Shown piece by piece: positions 1 through 5,108 of a stretch of DNA of 7,172 nucleotides (position 1 is the first letter of the stretch; each line of letters starts with the position of its first letter). This stretch comes from an uncultured Lachnoclostridium sp. Lineage in GTDB: Bacteria; Bacillota; Clostridia; Lachnospirales; Lachnospiraceae. The DNA is taken from contig CAJMFH010000057.1 in the NCBI GenBank assembly GCA_905212635.1, forward strand, positions 1-7,172, written 5' to 3'. Under the pieces are notes generated by a model, which made no database searches, was not told the DNA's origin, and saw only the letters and a program-made list of their open reading frames with translations. The position numbers were made by a program, and so were the translations under genes.

Positions 1-1
1 A

Positions 2-48
2 TGGCCCTTAGGAGGGCCAATATTAAACCACCACTTGAAGTGGTGGTT
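2..48. mobile_element. Twin hairpins, possible IS200/IS605-type element end
   Basis: Two neighbouring inverted repeats are visible. The first pairs TGGCCCT (2-8) with AGGGCCA (13-19) around a 4-base loop. The second pairs AACCACCACTT (26-36) with AAGTGGTGGTT (38-48), perfect around one central base, so in practice an 8-bp stem with a 5-base loop. Two such hairpins a few bases apart resemble the subterminal structures of IS200/IS605-family elements and the 3' region of TnpB guide RNAs; that link is family knowledge plus inference. No transposase is visible, and the window edge cuts off whatever lies to the left. There is no U-tract that would make either a standard terminator. They could instead form the 3' end of the minus-strand transcript of the small gene at 135-368. 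Confidence 0.4.
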
Positions 49-134
49 GATAACTAGTAATAATCTGTTTCATATTGTTATACCTCACTTTCTCTCAAAG
101 TCCATTCTTAATTCGGTGTTTGGTATACCGAGCT

Positions 135-368
135 TTAATCCAAAGGCTTGTACTCAGTAACTGCTTTGAGATACGCCTCCGGGTCGCCATTCAAAACGAG
201 GTCAGCATACGCCAGCGGGTCATTGTAGATAAGATAGTCAAGCTCTGACCGCTGATACATATTGTCAGCGATTTCGTTTTCCACGGCGGTGCAGTTAATG
301 GCAATCATACTGCCATCGTTAAATTTCAGTTCCACACAACCGCTATCCATATTGAACTCACAAGACAA
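135..368 (-). CDS. Small acidic protein of mobile-element type (DUF6061-like)
   Basis: A 77-residue acidic protein with no signal peptide or membrane segment. Recognisable stretches are NMDSGCVELKFNDGSMIAI (about 6-24), which looks like a beta-hairpin, then a segment rich in Tyr, Asp and Leu ending in TEYKPLD. I recall this pattern from a small uncharacterised family in integrative and conjugative elements of gut Firmicutes, probably DUF6061, but cannot confirm it here; function is unknown. The start is taken as TTG at 368-366, preceded by GAAGG with a 6-base spacer; the in-frame codon TAA at 374-372 closes the frame upstream. A later ATG at 350 would give a shorter form. A strong promoter with a palindrome lies just upstream. 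An ATG at 381-379 leads into this frame if one base is removed, so the 5' end may be frameshifted relative to relatives. Confidence 0.6.
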   Translation of the reverse strand: MSCEFNMDSGCVELKFNDGSMIAINCTAVENEIADNMYQRSELDYLIYNDPLAYADLVLNGDPEAYLKAVTEYKPLD

Positions 369-390
369 GCCTTACCTTCATTCATATTCA

Positions 391-406
391 ATGTGTGTAC
401 ACACAT
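391..406. promoter_or_regulatory. Perfect 16-bp palindrome, candidate operator
   Basis: ATGTGTGTACACACAT is a perfect palindrome. It overlaps the last two bases of the minus-strand -10 box (405-410) and spans the expected transcription start of the small gene at 135-368. A dimeric repressor bound here would block initiation, so an operator is the natural reading. It could also form a short hairpin at the 5' end of the transcript. No regulator gene is present in the window to pair with it. Confidence 0.5.
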
Positions 407-434
407 TATAGCATAACGATGTGGCGTTTTTCAA
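405..434 (-). promoter_or_regulatory. Minus-strand sigma-70/sigma-A-type promoter of the small gene
   Basis: Read on the minus strand there is TTGAAA (434-429), an 18-bp spacer, then TATAAT (410-405). The -10 box is preceded by TGC, giving an extended -10 element. The predicted start falls near 398, leaving a leader of about 30 nt before the TTG start at 368. The -10 box is perfect, the -35 box matches four of six bases, and the placement in front of a gene with a ribosome binding site is convincing. Confidence 0.75.
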
Positions 435-726
435 TGGGTTCACAATTTACCGCATTAAAGTGTGACTTTTCTATGATCCAAGGGCGATATGGCGATTTTG
501 GTGAAGTTCGGCGTATTCTGCATCGAAACGTACAGCTATCGACTTTGCGGCTTTGTGAGGCATTTTGCATGACCGCAAATATACGCACTCCCCAGCGAAT
601 GGTATTCACTCCGTAGCGATTCACTATTTTACAAAGGAACCGCACAAAGGCGATAACTATTTCACCCTTTTCACTCCCTTTGCCTTACAGAGTGGGAAAT
701 TGGCGATTTTCAGCCCTTAGCTGTAC
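435..726. other. Stretch without a recognisable gene
   Basis: Open frames exist on both strands here (for example 406-645 minus and 395-616 plus), but none has a ribosome binding site with a sensible start, and their products are rich in Arg, Cys, Ser and Ile with no domain character. Short direct repeats are present, such as TGGCGATTTT at 490-499 and 701-710, and ATTCACT twice around 603-627. The stretch lies between the terminator at 727-766 and the minus-strand promoter, which fits an intergenic region of a minus-strand mobile element. I see no further supported feature. Confidence 0.5.
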
Positions 727-766
727 AAAAGCAGGCAGCACCCAACCGAAGTTGAGTGCCGCCTGT
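727..766 (-). terminator. Intrinsic terminator with UUCG tetraloop, minus strand
   Basis: On the minus strand a stem of about 15-16 bp (766-751 with 746-731) closes on a UUCG loop at 750-747 and is followed by UUUUGU. Two positions are G:U pairs in minus-strand RNA but A:C mismatches in plus-strand RNA, and the loop would be CGAA on the plus strand. Both facts say the structure works on the minus strand. The U-tract is short (four U), so termination may be incomplete. It would end transcripts coming from the right, where only a coding scrap remains at 812-865. Confidence 0.7.
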
Positions 767-811
767 TTTGTTGTCCAATCCTGCTTGGCAGATGCCGATT
801 TTGTAGTTTTC

Positions 812-865
812 TCAAATTACTGTCTTATCGGCACACGGCATAAGGGCGTCCTTTTTGTGGTCTAG
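812..865 (-). pseudogene. Possible C-terminal scrap of a lost mobile-element gene
   Basis: Read on the minus strand, a frame ends with residues LDHKKDALMPCADKTVI followed by TGA at 814-812, about 46 bases before the terminator stem. The composition looks like a real hydrophilic C-terminus. Beyond 865 the sequence changes character, and the same frame meets an in-frame TGA at 889-887, so no start can be assigned. I read this as the tail of a gene cut when its element was truncated or inserted next to the fructose operon. It is short, the family is not identified, and it could be chance; confidence is low. Confidence 0.25.
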
Positions 866-927
866 CAAGAAAAACTGCCGCCCGGGTCAAAAAAACTCCT
901 CACCTTAAAAGCTGATCAATAAAAGTA

Positions 928-977
928 TGAAAGAAATTGAAAGATTTTGAAAGAAAATGATTGACAATGAAAGAAAA
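928..977. promoter_or_regulatory. Phased 10-bp direct repeats, probable FruR operator
   Basis: TGAAAGA begins at 928, 938, 948 and 968, exactly 10 bp apart apart from a degenerate fourth unit at 958 (TGATTGACAA) that contains the -35 box. Units therefore sit on one face of the helix, run up to the promoter and continue into its spacer. DeoR-family repressors such as AgaR, SrlR and UlaR are known to use GAAA/TTTC-type direct repeats, so this is most likely the binding site of the adjacent FruR. Binding would occlude the -35 element, giving autoregulation of the whole operon. Confidence 0.7.
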
Positions 978-989
978 TGGCGTTATAAT
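961..989 (+). promoter_or_regulatory. Consensus promoter of the fructose operon
   Basis: TTGACA (961-966) and TATAAT (984-989) are both perfect housekeeping sigma-factor boxes with a perfect 17-bp spacer (967-983). Transcription should start near 996, leaving a leader of about 36 nt before the GTG at 1032. A promoter this strong implies tight repression, which fits the overlapping repeat array. I see no convincing catabolite-responsive element near it. Confidence 0.9.
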
Positions 990-1015
990 AACAATACAAA
1001 AACGAAATGATCCAC

Positions 1016-1022
1016 GAAAGGA
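1016..1022 (+). promoter_or_regulatory. fruR ribosome binding site that decides the start
   Basis: AAAGGAG at 1016-1022 directly abuts the GTG at 1023, lies 3 nt from the GTG at 1026 and 9 nt from the GTG at 1032. Only the last spacing is normal, and the protein then begins MLTEERLQ, the usual opening of DeoR-family regulators. Confidence 0.75.
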
Positions 1023-1031
1023 GTGGTGAAA

Positions 1032-1793
1032 GTGCTGACAGAAGAGCGTTTGCAAGGAATTTGGCGGATTGTGACGGAAAAGGGAAGTGCCTCCATCCAG
1101 GAACTGATGGACGCGTTGGATATTTCAGAATCCACCGTCCGGCGAGATCTTGCCGTATTGGATGAACAGGGGCGGATCCAGAAAGTCCGCGGCGGGGCGA
1201 TGGTTGTCGGAGATGCTTACAGCACGAAGGAAGACAGCGTGACCCAGAAAAAAGATAAAAATCTTGTCGAAAAGAGAGAAATTGCAAAATATGCGGCTTC
1301 GTTGATCAAAGAAGATGATTTTGTATATCTGGATGCGGGAACGACGACAGAATTGTTGATCGATTATCTGACGACGAAACAAACCGTATTTGTAACGAAT
1401 GCGGTGGCACATGCAAGGAAACTTGCGCAGGCAGGATATACTACATTTATTCTTGGCGGCGAGTTGAAAGCGACGACGGAAGCAATCATAGGGCCGGAAG
1501 CGGTAGAAAGCCTTCACAAATATAATTTTACAAAAGGATTCTGGGGAGCGAACGGAGTTCACCAGAAAAATGGATTTACCACACCGGATCTGAAAGAAGC
1601 GAAAGTAAAGCAGACGGCGATGGAACATTGTGCCAAACGATATATTTTGAGTGATGCGAGTAAATTTTCTCAGATCTCATGTGTAAAATTTGCAGATTTT
1701 GCAAATGCTTGTATCATAACAACAAAAATCAGTGATCCGGCATTTGCAGAATGCGATAATATCATAGAAGTGCAGGGAGGTGAAGCAAAATGA
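1032..1793 (+). CDS. fruR: DeoR-family transcriptional repressor of the fructose operon
   Basis: A 253-residue DeoR-family regulator of typical length. The N-terminal winged helix-turn-helix spans about residues 5-57, with the recognition region SIQELMDALDISESTVRRDL at 21-40 and the family motif VRGGAMVV at 52-59. The C-terminal sugar-phosphate sensor domain carries DAGTTT at 101-106, LGGELK at 141-146 and a GANGV motif near 172-176. Members next to fruK and fruA usually sense fructose-1-phosphate, the product of the permease encoded downstream; that effector is inferred from context. A GTG start at 1032 is chosen from ribosome binding site spacing; GTG at 1023 would add three residues. Its stop overlaps the fruK start by four bases (ATGA), implying translational coupling. 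The repeats at 928-977 are its probable operator. Confidence 0.92.
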   Translation: MLTEERLQGIWRIVTEKGSASIQELMDALDISESTVRRDLAVLDEQGRIQKVRGGAMVVGDAYSTKEDSVTQKKDKNLVEKREIAKYAASLIKEDDFVYLDAGTTTELLIDYLTTKQTVFVTNAVAHARKLAQAGYTTFILGGELKATTEAIIGPEAVESLHKYNFTKGFWGANGVHQKNGFTTPDLKEAKVKQTAMEHCAKRYILSDASKFSQISCVKFADFANACIITTKISDPAFAECDNIIEVQGGEAK

Positions 1794-2704
1794 TCTATAC
1801 CGTTACATTAAATCCATCTTTGGATTACATCATTGATGTCAAACATTTTGAACCCGGAATGGTGAACCGGACAACGGCAGAAAAGATTTTTGCCGGCGGA
1901 AAGGGAATCAACGTATCCATGGTGCTTAAAAATCTTGGATTTGACAGCACGGCACTCGGATTTCTGGCTGGCTTTACCGGGAAAGAGATTGAACGGCAGC
2001 TGGAAGAAAAAGGAATTTCTACCGACTTTATCTGTCTGGAGGAAGGAATTTCCCGTATCAATATGAAGATCCGTTCCGAAGTGGAAAGCGAGATCAACGG
2101 ATTAGGGCCGGAGATTTCACAGGAAGCGATCAAAAAAATGTTTGACCGGCTGGACAAGTTGCAGGAAGGCGACATTTTAGTCCTTGCAGGAAGTATTCCG
2201 GCGAGCATGCCGGAGTCGATGTACCGCGATATCATGAAAAGACTGGCTGACCGGAAATTGAAAATTGCCGTCGATGCGACGAAAAGTCTGCTGCTCAATG
2301 TATTGCCGTTTCATCCATTTGTCATTAAACCAAACAACCACGAATTGGGAGAATTATTTAATGTCAAAATTGAGAGCAAAGACCAGGCAGTGGAATATGC
2401 AAAGAAATTGCAGGAGATGGGTGCGCAGAATGTCATTGTTTCGATGGCAGGGGAAGGCGCCGTGTTTGTAGGAGATGACGGAAGCGTATTCCAGAGCGAG
2501 GCACCAAAAGGAACCGTGGTAAATTCCGTGGGTGCGGGAGATTCCATGGTGGCAGGATTTTTAGCCGGGTATCTCGGAGAGGGAGATTACAAAGAGGCAT
2601 TTAAACTGGGCGTTTGTACCGGAAGTGCCAGCGCATTTTCGGAGCAGCTGGCGACGAGAAAACAGGTAGAGGCGATTCGAAATGCTCATCATTTCGAATT
2701 TTAA
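1790..2704 (+). CDS. fruK: 1-phosphofructokinase (PfkB family)
   Basis: A cytoplasmic 304-residue PfkB-family sugar kinase that converts fructose-1-phosphate and ATP to fructose-1,6-bisphosphate, sending PTS-imported fructose into glycolysis. Visible motifs are the N-terminal TLNPSLDYIIDV, the GGKGINVS substrate loop at 36-43, KPNNHEL at 180-186, and the second PfkB signature with GAGDSMVAGF at 248-257, where Asp251 is the catalytic base. LNPSLD plus GGKGINVS is typical of the 1-phosphofructokinase/tagatose-6-phosphate kinase branch; a place between a DeoR regulator and a fructose permease favours FruK over LacC. Length is normal. It overlaps fruR by 4 bp and has GGGAGG at 1775-1780 with a 9-base spacer, inside the end of fruR. 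Confidence 0.95.
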   Translation: MIYTVTLNPSLDYIIDVKHFEPGMVNRTTAEKIFAGGKGINVSMVLKNLGFDSTALGFLAGFTGKEIERQLEEKGISTDFICLEEGISRINMKIRSEVESEINGLGPEISQEAIKKMFDRLDKLQEGDILVLAGSIPASMPESMYRDIMKRLADRKLKIAVDATKSLLLNVLPFHPFVIKPNNHELGELFNVKIESKDQAVEYAKKLQEMGAQNVIVSMAGEGAVFVGDDGSVFQSEAPKGTVVNSVGAGDSMVAGFLAGYLGEGDYKEAFKLGVCTGSASAFSEQLATRKQVEAIRNAHHFEF

Positions 2705-2740
2705 TACACAGGGACGTAGCGAAGAAAGGAGCGAAACGAT

Positions 2741-4795
2741 ATGAAGATTATTGATTTATTGGATGACAAAAGCATTCGTTTGTCAGCAGAAGTCCACAGC
2801 AAAAAAGAAGCACTGGACACACTGGTTGATCTGATGGATGCGAGTGGAAAACTGAATGATATCGAAACTTATCGCAAAGGGGTTTACGCAAGAGAGGAAG
2901 AGGGCTCGACGGGAATCGGAGAAGGAATTGCCATTCCTCATTGTAAATCTGCAGCGGTAAATCAGGCAGGTCTGGCAGCAATGGTTGTTCCGGAAGGAGT
3001 GAAGTTTGATTCACTGGATGGTGAACCTGCGAATCTGTTTTTCCTGATCGCGGCACCGGATACTGCGGACAATGTACATTTGGACGTGCTCAGTCATTTG
3101 TCCGTTTTATTGATGGATCCGGATTTTACTGGAAAACTGCGGGAAGCAAAGACGGTAGAGGAATTTAAGAAAGTCATTGAAATGGCGGAAAGTGAGCCGG
3201 AAGAAGAAAAAGAGCAGACCGAAGTGGATACCAGTGTGCCATTTGTACTGGCGGTGACAGGATGTCCGACCGGAATTGCACACACGTACATGGCGGCGGA
3301 AGCTCTGGAGCGGAAAGCAGAAGAACTTGGATACCGGATCAAGGTAGAGACGAGAGGTTCAAGCGGAGCAAAAAATGTACTTACGGCAGAAGAAATCGCG
3401 AAAGCAGACGGAATTATCGTGGCGGCAGATACGAAAGTGCCGATGGAACGTTTTGACGGAAAACCGGTCATTATTACGAAAGTGGCAGATGGTATCAATA
3501 AACCGGAAGAATTGATCCGAAAGATCGTGGACAAGCAGGCACCGGTTTATGAAAGTGAGGAAGCGCAGGAAACGGTTTCGGAAAACACAGAGAAGAAAGG
3601 AATCGGACACGCAGTGTACCAGCATCTGATGAGTGGAGTTTCTCACATGTTACCATTTGTTATCGGTGGTGGTATCATGATGGCAATCGCCTTTTTGATC
3701 GACACCCTGTGTGGATATGGCTCGACCGGTGGAGCGGATTTTGGAAGCTGCACCCCGCTTTCCGCATTGTTTAAATACATTGGCGGACTTGCCATGGGAC
3801 TGATGGTGCCGGTTCTTTCCGGATACATCGCTTATTCGATCGCAGACCGGCCGGGGCTTGCGGTAGGATTTACCGGCGGACTTCTGGCAGCAAATGGAAA
3901 TGCCATACTGGGAAGTTATGTATTTGCCGATAAGGTCGGTGAACTGGGAGGATTTTCCAAATTTGTCGCACAGTTTGCTTTTGTCGGTGAAAACGGCGGA
4001 AATACGGTATCCGGTTTCCTGGGTGGTATCGTAGCCGGATTTTTGGCCGGATTTATCGTACTCGGATTGAAGAAATTGTGTGAAAAACTGCCGGATTCCC
4101 TGGATGGAATTAAACCGACACTCATTTATCCACTCGTTGGTATTTTTATCATCGGTGTGTTGATGTGCCTGATCTTTAACCCATTGATCGGCCTGATCAA
4201 TACGGGACTCAGCAATATGTTAAAGGGAATTTCCGATGCCGGAATGATCACGGTTCTCGGACTGATCCTCGGAGCAATGATGGCAATTGATATGGGAGGT
4301 CCGATCAATAAAGCTGCGTATGTATTTGGTTCCGGTATGCTGGCAACCGCTTCCCAGATGATGGAGCAGGGGGCGCAGGCAAGTGATCCGGCGGTGCAGG
4401 CGTGCTATATCGCAATGGCAGCAATCATGATTGGTGGTATGGTTCCACCGGTAGGAATTGCAGTTGCCTGTAAATTATTTCCAAAGAAATTTACGCAGGC
4501 GGAGCGTGGTTCTGCCGTTTCCAATATCGTAATGGGATGTTCGTTCATTACCGAAGGCGCGATTCCATTTGCCGCATCGGATCCGTTGCACGTAATCCCA
4601 TGTACGATGGCAGGTGCAGGCGTAGCAGGATTCTTATCGGCGTTGTTTAAATGTACATTGATGGCACCACATGGTGGAATCTTTGTATTTGCGACGGTAG
4701 GACAGCCGCTGCTTTACATCGTTGCCTGGCTGGCAGGCTCGGCAGTGACGGCAGTAATGTTAGGATTGATCAAGAAAGATGCAGTAACTAAATAA
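2741..4795 (+). CDS. fruA: PTS fructose permease, EIIABC fusion
   Basis: A 684-residue fructose permease that imports fructose across the cytoplasmic membrane and phosphorylates it to fructose-1-phosphate. Domain order is A-B-C. EIIA (about 1-148) has its phospho-accepting His67 in IAIPHCKS. An acidic linker (150-165) leads to EIIB (about 167-265), whose phospho-cysteine is Cys175 in AVTGCPTGIAHT. A second acidic linker (about 266-286) leads to the multi-helix EIIC (about 287-680), with GENGGNTVSGF, DMGGPINKAAY, PPVGIAVA, ITEGAIPFAASDP and APHGGIF. These place it in the fructose subfamily of the fructose-mannitol family. Length and domain order match single-chain FruA of Gram-positives. AAAGGAG at 2725-2731 lies 9 bases before the ATG; the gap after fruK is 36 nt. 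All phosphorylation sites are intact. Confidence 0.96.
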   Translation: MKIIDLLDDKSIRLSAEVHSKKEALDTLVDLMDASGKLNDIETYRKGVYAREEEGSTGIGEGIAIPHCKSAAVNQAGLAAMVVPEGVKFDSLDGEPANLFFLIAAPDTADNVHLDVLSHLSVLLMDPDFTGKLREAKTVEEFKKVIEMAESEPEEEKEQTEVDTSVPFVLAVTGCPTGIAHTYMAAEALERKAEELGYRIKVETRGSSGAKNVLTAEEIAKADGIIVAADTKVPMERFDGKPVIITKVADGINKPEELIRKIVDKQAPVYESEEAQETVSENTEKKGIGHAVYQHLMSGVSHMLPFVIGGGIMMAIAFLIDTLCGYGSTGGADFGSCTPLSALFKYIGGLAMGLMVPVLSGYIAYSIADRPGLAVGFTGGLLAANGNAILGSYVFADKVGELGGFSKFVAQFAFVGENGGNTVSGFLGGIVAGFLAGFIVLGLKKLCEKLPDSLDGIKPTLIYPLVGIFIIGVLMCLIFNPLIGLINTGLSNMLKGISDAGMITVLGLILGAMMAIDMGGPINKAAYVFGSGMLATASQMMEQGAQASDPAVQACYIAMAAIMIGGMVPPVGIAVACKLFPKKFTQAERGSAVSNIVMGCSFITEGAIPFAASDPLHVIPCTMAGAGVAGFLSALFKCTLMAPHGGIFVFATVGQPLLYIVAWLAGSAVTAVMLGLIKKDAVTK

Positions 4796-4832
4796 ACAGA
4801 TAATAAATATAAAAATTAAGGAGGACACTATC

Positions 4833-5090
4833 ATGAGAGAATTTCATTATGTAATCAAAGACGCACAGGGGATCCACGCAAGACCGGCAGGTTTGTTTGT
4901 GAAAGAGGCAGCAGCGTGTGAATGCAAAGTGACAATCGCAAAAGACGGCAGAGAGGTAGATGCAAAACGAATCCTCGGTGTTATGGGACTTGGTGCAAAA
5001 CAGGGACAGGAAATCGTATTAAAGACAGAGGGCGCAGATGAAGATGCCGCAATGGATAAATTGAGTGCATTTTTGGAGGCAAATCTGTAA
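4833..5090 (+). CDS. ptsH: HPr phosphocarrier protein lacking regulatory Ser46
   Basis: An 85-residue HPr that carries phosphate from Enzyme I to EIIA. The catalytic site GIHARPAG is intact, with His15 and Arg17 at canonical positions. The second landmark, where Gram-positive HPr reads KSIMGVMSLG with Ser46 as the HPr kinase target, reads KRILGVMGLG here: residue 46 is Arg and residue 52 is Gly. The fold-defining spacing is unchanged, so this is substitution, not misalignment. The protein should work in phosphotransfer but should be blind to HPr kinase/phosphorylase and unable to act as the Ser46-phosphorylated CcpA corepressor. A CEC pair at 29-31 is a small oddity. AAGGAGG at 4818-4824 lies 8 bases before the ATG; ptsI follows after 18 nt. 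It may be an operon-dedicated HPr with a Ser46 version elsewhere; not testable here. Confidence 0.93.
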   Translation: MREFHYVIKDAQGIHARPAGLFVKEAAACECKVTIAKDGREVDAKRILGVMGLGAKQGQEIVLKTEGADEDAAMDKLSAFLEANL

Positions 5091-5108
5091 AAGCCGGGAG
5101 GTGTCAGC

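Noticed and set aside
113..131. Hairpin TCGGT / ACCGA after the small minus-strand gene as a terminator
   Set aside because: The stem is only 5 bp with a 9-base loop and has no U-tract on the minus strand.
406..645. Open frame on the minus strand (79 codons), with overlapping plus-strand frame 395-616
   Set aside because: It covers the promoter and half of the palindrome of the small gene, lacks a ribosome binding site, and its product has no domain character.
680..865. Plus-strand open frame of 61 codons
   Set aside because: It runs antisense through the minus-strand terminator stem and coding scrap, and no Shine-Dalgarno site precedes it. Such frames may be annotated as hypothetical proteins but the evidence here favours non-coding.
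990..1031. Riboswitch or attenuator in the fruR leader
   Set aside because: The leader is only about 36 nt, with no stem or terminator.
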